From Caldilineaceae bacterium (GTDB lineage: Bacteria > Chloroflexota > Anaerolineae > Caldilineales > Caldilineaceae): a stretch of DNA of 64,000 bases. The stretch's first letter is position 1. Each line of letters begins with the position of its first letter. The translations under genes were made by a program, and so were the position numbers. The notes beneath the pieces were generated by a model. That model saw only the letters and a list, made by a program, of their open reading frames with translations, did not search any database and was not told the origin of the DNA. The DNA is taken from the NCBI GenBank assembly GCA_022824025.1, contig JAJEBF010000061.1, forward strand, positions 90,750 to 154,749, given 5' to 3'. Below are positions 52,037 through 60,590 of the stretch, in pieces.

Positions 52037-54484
52037 TTCCAGTTCCAGCGCCCCTACCTGCGCGCGCTGAAAAAATCGCCTGTACGCGCGTGCCTCCGCC
52101 AGCAGTTCCTTCAACTCCTCGAGCAAGAGCGCCCGCGCGGCGCCGTCTCTTTCCCTCCCTGCGCCCGGCCTGACGCGCGCCACATCGCCCTCATTCCATC
52201 CCTGCAACTGCAGCAGACCCTTCTGTTCCAGCCACAGTAGACTGCAGCGTATGATCTCCTCCGTTACGCCGATGCGGGCCGCCAACCTGTCAATGGGAAG
52301 AAGACCCTCCCGGCCTTCTTCGCTCCCATCACCTTCCGAATCAGCCTGCAGGGACCACTTCGCCATCCCCGCCACCTGCCTCAACACGGCGTCCGCATCT
52401 GCCTCGGCCGTGTCGCGGCCGACCAGGTACAGCGCCGAAGGGGCCAGCTCTTCCACCAGCCAGTGGAGCAGATCCGGTGACGGCGGGCTGCTCCACAGCA
52501 CCAGGGGCCGCCCAGTCCCGGCCTGAACCGCGTCCAGGCGCGATTGAAACGGAACATCGCCCAACTGCGTCCCCTCCGCAAACCAGACCGCGCCGTCGAT
52601 AGTTTGCAGATCCCTCGCGGAAATCAGCTCGCGTCGCAGATCATGGATAGCGACTTTCACCGCCTGCCCGCCAACGACGCCGGTCGCGGCGTCCTGTCCC
52701 GCCCTTCCTTCCGCCGGCCGCACTGCCTCCAGCGTCAGCTGCCCCGTCCGCTCCCCGCGAAATTCGTTAATGCCCAGCGTATACGCAATGTCAACCTGCC
52801 CGCCCGGCAGATCCACATCCGCGCTGCGCCACCAGACCGCAGTCTGCCTCCTCTCATCCTGATCCTGCAGCAGCAAACGCCGGTGCGCGCCGTCCCGCCC
52901 GATCCGCCTGTCCTGAACAACAGTCAGCCCGCGGCTCACAAACGTGGGCAGCGGGTTGCCGTTGCCAAAGGGGGCCAGCCGCTCGATCTCTTCCGCCAAC
53001 GTCAGGCTGAGCTCTCCAAAAGGCAGCTCCGCGTCAATGCGCAGACCTTCCGGCCCGGCGTCGATTCGGTGCAGATCGACCTGCCTGCTCAGCTCCCGCC
53101 GAAAACGGTCAATGTTGGCCGCCTCCAACGTCACGCCCGCCGCGCCCGGGTGTCCGCCGTGGTGTATCAGCAGCCCCCCGCACCCCGCGATCGCCCCCCC
53201 GATATCCACGCCTGCCGTGCTGCGCGCGCTGCCCCGCGCCGGCTCGTCCGGCGGGCTGCACAGCAGAACCGTCGGCTTGTGGTACGCCTCCACCAGCCGC
53301 GCCGCGACGATGCCGATTATCCCCGCATGCCAGTTGGGATTCGCCAGAACGATCGCATTGAAGTCCAGCAGAACCGGCTCCCGCTCCAGCATGTCAAACG
53401 CCGTCTGCGTGATCTGGCTGGTCAGCAGCCGCCTTTCGTTGTTCAGCCTCTCCATCTGCGCGGCAAGCTGCCCCGCACGCACCGCGTCATCCGTCGTCAG
53501 CAGCTCCACCGCCGCCGTCGCATCATCCAGCCGGCCCAGCGCGTTCATACGCGGCCCGATCTGAAATCCGATCGATTGAGCGTCAACGCTTTCCAGCGAC
53601 AGGCTGGCGCTCTCCATCAGTGCCTTCAGCCCGACCCGTTCTGTCCGCCGCAACCTGTCCAACCCCACTTGAAGCAGGTAACGCGTGTCATGCGTCTGTT
53701 CAGCCACGTCGGCAACAATCCCCAGCGCCACCAGGTCCAAAAACTGCGACGCCCCCTCGGCGTCGCCCGCCAAACTGTACAGCTCCTGCGCCAGCTTGTA
53801 GGCCACACCCACCCCGGGCAGCGTACGCAGCGGATCGCCCTCAGCCAAAAACTTGGGGTTCACGATCGCGTCGGCCCGCCGTACGCTCTGCGCGCCGGCA
53901 ACCTCCGCCCCCTCGCCGCAAGGCGGCTCCCTTCCCGGTTCCGCGTCCGCGAATTCAGCCGGCAGGTCATGGTGGTCGGTAACCACCACCGTCAGCCCGG
54001 CATCCTTCGCCATCCCGATCCCTTCCCCGTCGCTGATGCCCGTGTCGCACGTCACCAGCGCCTGCGGCCTGAAACTCGCATCGTTCAGCAACGCCTGCAG
54101 CTTCGCGGGGCGGATGCCGTGCCCTTCGCTGAAACGATTCGGCACGTGAAACCGCACGCGCGCCGGCCCGGCCAGCTCGCGCAGCGCCGCCGTCAGCAAC
54201 GTTGTGCTCGTCTGTCCATCTACGTCGAAGTCCCCCCACACGAGAAGATTCTTCCCCTGTCCAATCGCCTCGAACAGCGTATGCGCCGCCCGCTCCAGGC
54301 CCGCCAGCGCCCGCGGCGGCGCAGGCGCATACGACGCGCTGTCCAGAAATGGAAGCGCCTTCTCCGGCGTGTCAAACGCCCGCTGCGCCAGCAGCCGCGC
54401 CACCAGCGGATGCCCGCCCACCGCATCCAGCAGCGCCGCCGAAGGCTCAGCTTGTGTTCTCAAAATCCAGGGTTGGGGAGGCAT
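52028..54484 (-). CDS. recJ: single-stranded-DNA-specific exonuclease RecJ
   Basis: An 818-residue 5'-3' exonuclease of the DHH family. WGDFDVDGQTS (residues 83-93) and VVVTDHHDLP (166-175) supply metal ligands; the DHHA1 domain has LIHHGGHPGAAGVTLE. The C-terminal OB-like and extension regions are long. Between the DHH motif and NPKFL an acidic/Gly-rich stretch (REPPCGEGAEVAG) of about 30 residues is inserted. ATG 54484 is chosen (MPPQPWILRTQ); the open frame back to 54616 would overlap the upstream gene. It is the last gene of the nuclease operon, 37 bases after the Toprim-like gene, and strongly GC-rich. Confidence 0.93.
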   Translation of the reverse strand: MPPQPWILRTQAEPSAALLDAVGGHPLVARLLAQRAFDTPEKALPFLDSASYAPAPPRALAGLERAAHTLFEAIGQGKNLLVWGDFDVDGQTSTTLLTAALRELAGPARVRFHVPNRFSEGHGIRPAKLQALLNDASFRPQALVTCDTGISDGEGIGMAKDAGLTVVVTDHHDLPAEFADAEPGREPPCGEGAEVAGAQSVRRADAIVNPKFLAEGDPLRTLPGVGVAYKLAQELYSLAGDAEGASQFLDLVALGIVADVAEQTHDTRYLLQVGLDRLRRTERVGLKALMESASLSLESVDAQSIGFQIGPRMNALGRLDDATAAVELLTTDDAVRAGQLAAQMERLNNERRLLTSQITQTAFDMLEREPVLLDFNAIVLANPNWHAGIIGIVAARLVEAYHKPTVLLCSPPDEPARGSARSTAGVDIGGAIAGCGGLLIHHGGHPGAAGVTLEAANIDRFRRELSRQVDLHRIDAGPEGLRIDAELPFGELSLTLAEEIERLAPFGNGNPLPTFVSRGLTVVQDRRIGRDGAHRRLLLQDQDERRQTAVWWRSADVDLPGGQVDIAYTLGINEFRGERTGQLTLEAVRPAEGRAGQDAATGVVGGQAVKVAIHDLRRELISARDLQTIDGAVWFAEGTQLGDVPFQSRLDAVQAGTGRPLVLWSSPPSPDLLHWLVEELAPSALYLVGRDTAEADADAVLRQVAGMAKWSLQADSEGDGSEEGREGLLPIDRLAARIGVTEEIIRCSLLWLEQKGLLQLQGWNEGDVARVRPGAGRERDGAARALLLEELKELLAEARAYRRFFQRAQVGALELEMQ

Positions 54485-54521
54485 TGTATACACTATCAGC
54501 TGAGGAGTTCGACGGACGAGG

Positions 54522-55166
54522 TCAGTTGGCCCAGTTGTTTCCTTGAATCGCGTTGCTGACCTCTTCTTCCAACGCAGTAAACGCACTGAGCTGTCGCAAG
54601 GGCGAAAAATCCTCAACGAACTCAGTGACGAGCCGAGCGCGTCTCGCTACAGGGAAACTCCTTTGGCGACGTCTACTGAGGTCGCTGGCTTGAATGAGTA
54701 ACCTGTATAAGAGATCCTTCGGATCTGAAAGCAATTCCAAATTTCTTGCAGTAGGGAGCTCTAGCTCGCCAGCGTATCGTCTGTTTCCCGCGGCGGTCTT
54801 AATGGCAGTTTCATCAATCAAGAGCCACGTTTCCTGCATCCGAACGGGAATGACGCAGACAAACACTGGTGACAAGGCCTCGGGCAAATCAGCTATTGCT
54901 TGACTGATCTCTTGGACTCGACTTTCCCGGGTCGCCCTTTCGGCGTCTCGATGCACGAAGAGGAGGTCGCAGGGGTAGTAAACAAGGCTGCTTCGGATTC
55001 TGTCCGGCAGTCTTCGCCTGTCTTGTGTGCGTAGCGCTGCAAGATCTGCCCAAGTTGGTTGAATGGGACAGCGTATGCCATTCTCAGTTAGGATCCAATT
55101 CAAAATTGGAATTAGTGCTGTGTCGCTGCTGCCGTCGGTAACCAACGTATATCTAAGTTCATCCAT
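54522..55166 (-). CDS. DUF4276/Toprim-like protein, partner of the ATPase
   Basis: A 214-residue protein. The first strand ends in VTDGSSDTALIPIL (Asp11, Asp15), which has the place of the VEGxTD motif of Toprim domains with Glu changed to Asp. LLFVHRDAE (Asp74, Glu76) takes the place of the DxD motif, and IPVRMQETWLLID (about 107-119) fits the DUF4276 family pattern. Known DUF4276 proteins are often encoded beside AAA ATPases; a nuclease or other effector role is inferred from the fold. ATG 55166 lies three bases after the ATPase stop, so the two are tightly coupled. GC is lower than in the flanking genes: hand counts give 29 of 60 G/C from 54721, against 45 of 60 from 54361 in recJ. Confidence 0.75.
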   Translation of the reverse strand: MDELRYTLVTDGSSDTALIPILNWILTENGIRCPIQPTWADLAALRTQDRRRLPDRIRSSLVYYPCDLLFVHRDAERATRESRVQEISQAIADLPEALSPVFVCVIPVRMQETWLLIDETAIKTAAGNRRYAGELELPTARNLELLSDPKDLLYRLLIQASDLSRRRQRSFPVARRARLVTEFVEDFSPLRQLSAFTALEEEVSNAIQGNNWAN

Positions 55167-55169
55167 TCT

Positions 55170-56603
55170 TTAGTGCAAATCCGGGTTTTCCATGGGTAGG
55201 CCGAGTTGGCTGTCTCTGTCTGGATTGGGACTTAAATAGGCCAGGAGGCGTCCCATGATCACCGGTTTTTCTGCAGGAGAAGCTGCGCTTCGCCATGTAT
55301 TCGGGCGCCATCTGAAAGCGGCCTTCTGAAAGCGTTTGTCACGATGTATAGCTTGTTCTGTTTCTGCGATGAGTAAACTATCCGGCGGTACCAGATTCAC
55401 GACCCCAGGGGAGTGTGTATTGACAATGACCTGGCGCAGCGGATTCGTCCTGTCGACAGGTCTGGTGACATCAACCGCTATCTCCTGGAGCAGCGCCAAC
55501 ATGGCTGCGATTCGGCCAGGGTGAATCCCGTTTTCCGGCTCCTCCAGGCAGATGACGCCCTGTACAGAGGGGTCAAGCGCCAGCACCGCCAGTGCCAGGA
55601 AGCGTAAGGTTCCGTCAGACAATGAACGCGCTGGAAAAGTCGTTCCGTTCCTGTCCTGCACTTGTAAAGTCAGCAGCTGCCGTTTCTCATCCCTGTCTAC
55701 GTTTACCTCAAAGACTTCATCGATCAAGTCGGTTAGCCTCAAAGCGACCTGCTCATAGACCCAGCTGTCATCGTCGTCCTTATTCGCCTCGTTCACAGAG
55801 TGCGCCAGCGAATAGAGCGTGGCCGGCAGGCGCGAACCATCCGGACGCATCCCCGGCATTGTCATGAACTCGTCAGGTTTGCGCAACGACGACGGTTCCA
55901 ATTGGAGCAGACGCCAGGACTGCATCTCCCGTCGGGCAAGCAAAACCGTAGGACTTTCGAGAGCGTTAGCGGTTGACAACACAGTGCGAGGAAGATTGAT
56001 GGCCGAGAAAGACTGGGGCCGTCCACTGCCGCCGCCGTCCTGGTGCAAGCGGACAACTCTCTGCCCCTCCTGCTCAACGGTAGAAATGAATGGAGCGGCC
56101 CTACGACCCTTCACAACCGAATTCCGCCAATCCTTGGCCTTATGTTGAAACCTGAGGTGTCTCGACGCTTCACCCAGCTTTATATGTTCCAAGCTTTCTC
56201 GCATCAGCTCAAAGGAACCGGATAGCGGGAGACTCCCGTCAACTCGATAAGCAAGTTCCAAGGAATAACGTAGAAAAGTAAACGTAGCCTTTGCTTCCTG
56301 ACCTAAATCGTCTACGCCCTTGTCCGGGATAATCATCTCCGCAGAAAACGAAATGGTATCCGCGTACTCGCTTCCAATTCGATGGAACAGGCTCTGAACC
56401 GATGACGCCTTGTCCTCTTCAGCTCGAATCGACGCCGCGGCATCCACAAAGGTGTCGCTGGCAAGCCTGCCCAGAAACTGTATCGCATCAAACAGGTTGG
56501 ACTTGCCCGTCCCATTCGCGCCGGCGATGCAGGTGAAAGGGCCGAAGCGGACATCGACGTCGACCAGGTTTTTGAAGCCGGATACGTGTAGTCTCGTTAA
56601 CAT
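55170..56603 (-). CDS. OLD/AAA_21-type ABC-like ATPase
   Basis: A 477-residue SMC/RecF-like ATPase. Walker A GANGTGKS is at residues 28-35, the ABC-like signature SLSDGTLRF at 327-335, Walker B VICLEEPENGIHP at 349-361 and the H-loop VNTHSPG at 394-400. The start MLTRLHVSGFKNLVDV is the usual OLD/RecF opening. No Toprim domain follows the ATPase, unlike in OLD or GajA; the next gene encodes a Toprim-like protein instead. This split layout recalls PARIS (AriA/AriB), but the partner family differs. ATG 56603 overlaps the stop of the DUF2283 gene as TAATG. No coiled-coil like that of SMC proteins is evident. Confidence 0.87.
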   Translation of the reverse strand: MLTRLHVSGFKNLVDVDVRFGPFTCIAGANGTGKSNLFDAIQFLGRLASDTFVDAAASIRAEEDKASSVQSLFHRIGSEYADTISFSAEMIIPDKGVDDLGQEAKATFTFLRYSLELAYRVDGSLPLSGSFELMRESLEHIKLGEASRHLRFQHKAKDWRNSVVKGRRAAPFISTVEQEGQRVVRLHQDGGGSGRPQSFSAINLPRTVLSTANALESPTVLLARREMQSWRLLQLEPSSLRKPDEFMTMPGMRPDGSRLPATLYSLAHSVNEANKDDDDSWVYEQVALRLTDLIDEVFEVNVDRDEKRQLLTLQVQDRNGTTFPARSLSDGTLRFLALAVLALDPSVQGVICLEEPENGIHPGRIAAMLALLQEIAVDVTRPVDRTNPLRQVIVNTHSPGVVNLVPPDSLLIAETEQAIHRDKRFQKAAFRWRPNTWRSAASPAEKPVIMGRLLAYLSPNPDRDSQLGLPMENPDLH

Positions 56604-56869
56604 TAGGCCCCCATGCCGCCCCTGAAGCAACTCCCCCCGTCACTTTGGTCTCCGCTCAAAACGAATCTTGAGACATCGACACGTTCTCCAGCATGCTCGA
56701 TCGTGACGCTGACGACCTTTCCGTCGGCGTCCAGTTCAATCAGAAAATTCTCATTTACATCACGGGTCTCGACGATCCCCCCGTCCGAAAAACTGACCAG
56801 CAGCCTATCAGTATCCTGAAAATATTTGATGTCCATTTCGCCAATGTCCTTGACATTCAGCCATTCCAC
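56603..56869 (-). CDS. DUF2283 protein
   Basis: An 88-residue protein. IKYFQDTDRLLVSFSDG at about 14-30 followed by VNENFLIELDADGKVVSVTI fits DUF2283, a small beta-rich domain often found in toxin-antitoxin-like pairs with DUF4258 proteins. No DUF4258 gene is present here. The start is GTG 56869, immediately after the stop of the nuclease gene (no gap), and the stop overlaps the ATPase start as TAATG. It may be an accessory or regulatory part of the ATPase/Toprim-like cassette. Confidence 0.75.
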   Translation of the reverse strand: MEWLNVKDIGEMDIKYFQDTDRLLVSFSDGGIVETRDVNENFLIELDADGKVVSVTIEHAGERVDVSRFVLSGDQSDGGSCFRGGMGA

Positions 56870-57748
56870 TCAAAACGCCAACTCCTGCACCTCCTCTAGC
56901 GTGAACTCCAGCGCACTCTCCAAATCCTCCTCCGCAAACGCTTCCTCGTCATACTCCTCCAACTCACCGGCCTCAATGCCTCGGTTGCATCGCGAACGGT
57001 AAATGCAGTAACTGCAGAATCGTCTTCTGTTCTCCTCCGAATCGGGCACTTTAGCGAAATCGCTCTCCCGTTCCCTGCTCAGTATCTCAGTCAAAATCTG
57101 CTCGAACCGGGCGCGGTTCTCCGCGTGCAGCGCACTGCTATAGCGGAAAGCAACCGGTTCGGCCGGCGCGGCAGTGAACCAGTAGCGCATCTCCACCTGC
57201 TCCGGCGCCAGCGGACCCCACGGCATGCCCGCGCTCGCCTCCACCAGCACGTACGGATACACCCGCGTCTGCATGCGCAGCTGCAGACTCGAGCGCCGCG
57301 TCACCCGTTTGTTCGTCTTCCAATCCACGATCACCGCCCGCCGCCCCTCGCCCTGCCCGCCAACCGCGATCAGGTCGTATCGGGCTGCCAGCCGGTACCG
57401 CCCGGCCCCCGCGGCCAGCGGCGCGCTCAGCACGCGCTCAACTTCCACGCTTTCCCCTGGTAAATCCGCTGGCCGGTGGCGCAAATAGCTCTCGAACCAT
57501 TCATCCAACGGGTACGCCAGGTCAACAGCCAGCAGGTCGGTTGGCACGCCAACCTCCGCCCGTTCCACCAACTGATGAAACTGCCCGCCCAGCCGCATCA
57601 GCCGCTCCTGCTCATCGTAGGGCCCAGCCTCCATCGCCGGCCACGAAAGCCGTTCCACATAGGCCAGCCAAAAACGTCGCGGGCAGTTCTCGTAGGATTG
57701 TAGGCTCGCCTGGCTGAAGGCGAAAGTCGAGGGAAGTTTCAAAGACAC
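56870..57748 (-). CDS. PD-(D/E)XK nuclease with iron-sulfur cluster motif (AddB/Cas4-like)
   Basis: A 292-residue nuclease of the PDDEXK_1 family. Cys22 (YENCPRRFWLAYVE) and Cys245, 248 and 254 (CSYCIYRSRC) form the 4Fe-4S ligand set that wraps the nuclease in AddB, Cas4 and related enzymes. The catalytic residues are His58, Asp125 (ARYDLIAVG), Asp142-x-Lys144 (VDWKTNKR) and Gln158 in MQTRVYPY. The C-terminal 30 residues are very acidic. No cas gene or CRISPR array is nearby, so a repair or defence role is more likely than adaptation. GTG 57748 fits the family start; the frame is open to 57886. It heads the operon. Confidence 0.88.
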   Translation of the reverse strand: MSLKLPSTFAFSQASLQSYENCPRRFWLAYVERLSWPAMEAGPYDEQERLMRLGGQFHQLVERAEVGVPTDLLAVDLAYPLDEWFESYLRHRPADLPGESVEVERVLSAPLAAGAGRYRLAARYDLIAVGGQGEGRRAVIVDWKTNKRVTRRSSLQLRMQTRVYPYVLVEASAGMPWGPLAPEQVEMRYWFTAAPAEPVAFRYSSALHAENRARFEQILTEILSRERESDFAKVPDSEENRRRFCSYCIYRSRCNRGIEAGELEEYDEEAFAEEDLESALEFTLEEVQELAF

Positions 57749-57862
57749 GGCATCCCGTTCTCTCTGTCTGTCCAAATTTCCGAATGTCCATTCCCAACTT
57801 CCGCCATTGTAGCACACGGGTTCGCCCGCCTCAATCGAAACGGCGCTTGCATCCCCCTTCCC

Positions 57863-57897
57863 GCCACCCCACAATCCACAATCCACTATCCACTGCC
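57863..57897. repeat. short repeat of CCACAAT/CCACTAT units
   Basis: CCCACAATCCACAATCCACTATCCACTGCCG: four seven-base steps that fit the heptamer family in a diverged form, in the spacer before the DUF1801 gene. Confidence 0.5.
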
Positions 57898-58029
57898 GTC
57901 CGAATCCCCGTCCCGGACAACAGACGCCACCCCGCTTGAGGGTCCGCCCTAAAGTACGATAGCATTACACGAGATGCTTCACCGCCCGCTTTCCCTATCC
58001 CTACATGCCACATGCCAAGGATTCACATC

Positions 58030-58515
58030 ATGTCCGGAAAGCCCGCAAAGCCCCGCAAGCCAGCGCAGGCCTCCACAGTAGCCAGTTCCGAAACCGCCGG
58101 CCAGAAGCCAAAACTCCTTTCAGGCGGCAATCCTCAGATTCCCAAAGGTGACGGCGACGCCCCCGTGCAGGCTTATATCTCCGCCATGCCCGGCTGGAAG
58201 TCCGAAGTCGGACGCCGCCTCGACGACCTCATCGTCCGCAATGTGCCTGGCGTCCGCAAAGCCGTGCGCTGGAACTCACCCTTCTACGGCCTTGAAGGCC
58301 AAGGCTGGTTCGTCAGCTACCATGTTCTCACCCGCTACGTCAGAGTTACCTTCCTCAACGGTTCCTCGCTCTCTCCCATCCCGTCAGGCGCCGGCAAAGA
58401 CGAGGACTCGCGCTGGCACGACGTCTATGAAGGCGAACTCGACGAAGAGCGGATGGAAGCGTGGATCCGGCAGTCGGCCGCCCTCCCCGGCTGGCGCGGC
58501 TTCGACACGCTGTGA
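58030..58515 (+). CDS. DUF1801 protein
   Basis: A 161-residue soluble protein. After a basic, disordered N-terminal 45 residues (KPAKPRKPAQAS), the DUF1801 domain follows: RRLDDLIVRNVPGVRKAVRW, NSPFYGLEGQGWFVSYHVL and VRVTFLNGSSL. The family resembles YdhG/YjbR-like proteins of unknown function that have been tied to metal or small-ligand binding. Start is ATG 58030, with ATG 58012 as an option; neither has a clear ribosome-binding site. No partner is adjacent. Confidence 0.85.
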   Translation: MSGKPAKPRKPAQASTVASSETAGQKPKLLSGGNPQIPKGDGDAPVQAYISAMPGWKSEVGRRLDDLIVRNVPGVRKAVRWNSPFYGLEGQGWFVSYHVLTRYVRVTFLNGSSLSPIPSGAGKDEDSRWHDVYEGELDEERMEAWIRQSAALPGWRGFDTL

Positions 58516-58822
58516 TATCCGCCCGAAAGCAGCTCCCAAGACCGCCGCAAGACCTGCCTCTGCCTCTCGAACGGCTTCAGCGTGCTGAAACGGTCTGCCT
58601 CCCTGCTCGCGAGCCGCACACTTGGCCCCCGACCTGGCCGAAACCTTCTGAATGCCCTGACGTCGCCACTTCAGGTCTTCCGCTCCATTTACCCCTTCAC
58701 AATAAGCCCCTCCGTTTGCGGGAATCGACCTGATCGCATACCATCAGAAAACCGTCGCGACCCAATAAACCGGGGCGCGCGCAACCTTACCATCCGACTC
58801 CAAATTCTGAGGAATCCGCTCA
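58516..58822 (+). other. intergenic region
   Basis: About 307 bases between the DUF1801 and RraA-like genes. No convincing open frame, repeat or hairpin was seen; the AT-richer part near 58690-58800 may hold the promoter of the RraA/FAH pair. Confidence 0.4.
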
Positions 58823-59620
58823 ATGAGCAGACCCACCCACGACTACGCGGCCATCGAAGTCCCCTCCGCCGGGGTGCCCTTGCCCATCGACGGCGGCCCC
58901 GTCACCCGTCCCCAACCCGACCAGATCGAGCAGCTGCGCCGAGTGAGCACCGCCACCGCCAGCGCCGTCATGCACCGCTTCGGCATTCGCCACACCTTTA
59001 TCCAGGGACCGCTGCCCCGCACGCCCGGCGCAAAAATCGTGGGGCCGGCCGTCACATTGGCCTTCATGCCCCAGCGCGAAGATGTATTTTCCGGCGCCGC
59101 GCAGGAGGGCGCCGAGAAGCGCGGCGCCCTCTGGGCCGTCTTCGAGACCGTCGAAAACGGTGACGTGCTCGTCATCCAGGCCTTTGCCAGCCGCTACACA
59201 GGCTGCGTCGGCGAAATGCTTGCCACCTACTTCAAGGGCCGCGGAGGCGCCGGCATCGTCGTCGACGGCTGCGTGCGCGACTGGCCCAACATCCAGCAAG
59301 TCGGTGTGCCCCTCTGGACCGTTGGCTTTACCCCCAACTACGCGTCCCAGGCCGAACTCTTCCCCTGGGGCCTAAACGTGCCCGTCAACATCAGCAATGT
59401 CCTCGTCCTGCCCGGAGACGCCATTATCGCCGACGACGACGGCGCCGTGGTCGTGCCCCGCCAGATGATTCCCCTCGTGCTCGAACATACACTCGAACAC
59501 GAAGAGTGGGAGGTCTTCAGCCGCATCAAACTGGCCGAAGGCGGCGCCCTCAGCAAATACTATCCGCTCAACGACGAGGGTTGGGCCGAGTACCAGGAAT
59601 GGAAGAAGCAGAACGGATAA
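58823..59620 (+). CDS. RraA/HMG-aldolase-like protein
   Basis: A 265-residue protein of the RraA-like superfamily, which contains oxaloacetate decarboxylases, 4-hydroxy-4-methyl-2-oxoglutarate aldolases and RNase E inhibitors. Landmarks are VSTATASAVMHRFG, KIVGPAVTLAF, NGDVLVIQAF, GGAGIVVDGCVRDW (Arg-Asp for pyruvate and metal), NVPVNISNVLVLPGDAIIADD and GAVVVP. The GD-x20-R-D arrangement supports an aldolase/decarboxylase rather than an RNase regulator. The FAH-family gene follows after 44 bases, consistent with a keto-acid breakdown pair. Confidence 0.88.
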   Translation: MSRPTHDYAAIEVPSAGVPLPIDGGPVTRPQPDQIEQLRRVSTATASAVMHRFGIRHTFIQGPLPRTPGAKIVGPAVTLAFMPQREDVFSGAAQEGAEKRGALWAVFETVENGDVLVIQAFASRYTGCVGEMLATYFKGRGGAGIVVDGCVRDWPNIQQVGVPLWTVGFTPNYASQAELFPWGLNVPVNISNVLVLPGDAIIADDDGAVVVPRQMIPLVLEHTLEHEEWEVFSRIKLAEGGALSKYYPLNDEGWAEYQEWKKQNG

Positions 59621-59664
59621 AACCGGTAATCGCAACCTGCCTGCCAGAGAAGGAGCAAGCGCCC

Positions 59665-60480
59665 ATGTATCTCACTCGACACAGTACACCCACCGGGCCG
59701 CGCTGGGCGGTCGATGGTAAACTGCTTCCCGCCGGCGTGACACTCAGCGCACTGCTGGCTCTCCCACAAAGCCAGTTGACGCCCCTTCTGACTGAATGGG
59801 CGAACGGCGAAGAGGCAAGCGGAGACTTGCTCGCGCCCCTCGATGACCACCAGGAAGTCTGGGGCAGCGGCGTCACCTACCTCCGCAGCCGTGACGCCCG
59901 CAAAGCCGAATCCGAGACCGCAGCCGACGTCTATCAGCAAGTATACGACGCCGACCGCCCGGAAATCTTCTTCAAGCAGGTCGGCTGGCGCACCGTCGGC
60001 CACGGTCAAATTGTCCGCATCCGCGCCGACACCACCTGGAACGTGCCTGAGCCGGAGCTCTGCCTCGTCATAAACGCCGCCGCCCAGATCGTCGGCTACA
60101 CCGTCGGCAACGACATGTCCAGCCGTGACATCGAAGGCGAAAACCCCCTTTACCTGCCTCAGGCCAAAACGTACGACGGCTCCGCCGCGGTCGGCCCCGG
60201 TATCCGCCTCGCCGCCGCCGTCGACCAGACAGACTTGGCTATCAGCCTCGAAATCGAACGGGACGGAGCCGCCGCCTTCGCCGGTGAGACCTCCACCGGC
60301 CAGATGAAACGCACCTTCCCCGACCTCGCCGAATACCTGATGCGCGAAATGACCTTCCCATACGGCGCTCTGCTGATGACCGGTACAGGCATCGTCCCCC
60401 CCGACGAGTTCAGCCTGCAAAGCGGCGACATCACCAGGATCACGATCGACGGTCTGACATTGGAGAACACGGTTGCGTAA
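59665..60480 (+). CDS. fumarylacetoacetate hydrolase-family protein
   Basis: A 271-residue enzyme of the FAH superfamily. The metal-site pattern is visible: WNVPEPELCLVIN (E-x-E), then GYTVGNDMSSRDIEGENP and LPQAKTYDGSAAVGPGI. The arrangement and length resemble 2-keto-3-deoxy-D-arabinonate dehydratase and similar sugar-acid enzymes more than FAH itself. A ribosome-binding site, AAGGAGC, precedes ATG 59665. It pairs with the RraA-like gene upstream and perhaps acts on a sugar acid released in the same pathway as the sulfatase downstream, which is inference. Confidence 0.88.
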   Translation: MYLTRHSTPTGPRWAVDGKLLPAGVTLSALLALPQSQLTPLLTEWANGEEASGDLLAPLDDHQEVWGSGVTYLRSRDARKAESETAADVYQQVYDADRPEIFFKQVGWRTVGHGQIVRIRADTTWNVPEPELCLVINAAAQIVGYTVGNDMSSRDIEGENPLYLPQAKTYDGSAAVGPGIRLAAAVDQTDLAISLEIERDGAAAFAGETSTGQMKRTFPDLAEYLMREMTFPYGALLMTGTGIVPPDEFSLQSGDITRITIDGLTLENTVA

Positions 60481-60590
60481 GACCAGCGGACGAAAGAAAG
60501 TTGCGTCGCTGGGCGTACCAGGTTCTTAGCCACTACGACTGAACGTGTATTCTGTACGGTCTGAGGAAGGGCTTTTCGAGAGGCCGTTCA

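Noticed and set aside
52544..54559. Long plus-strand open frame (671 codons) opposite recJ
   Set aside because: It is the mirror of a GC-rich real gene; the product is rich in Arg, Pro and Gln with no domain, while the minus strand encodes RecJ with all motifs.
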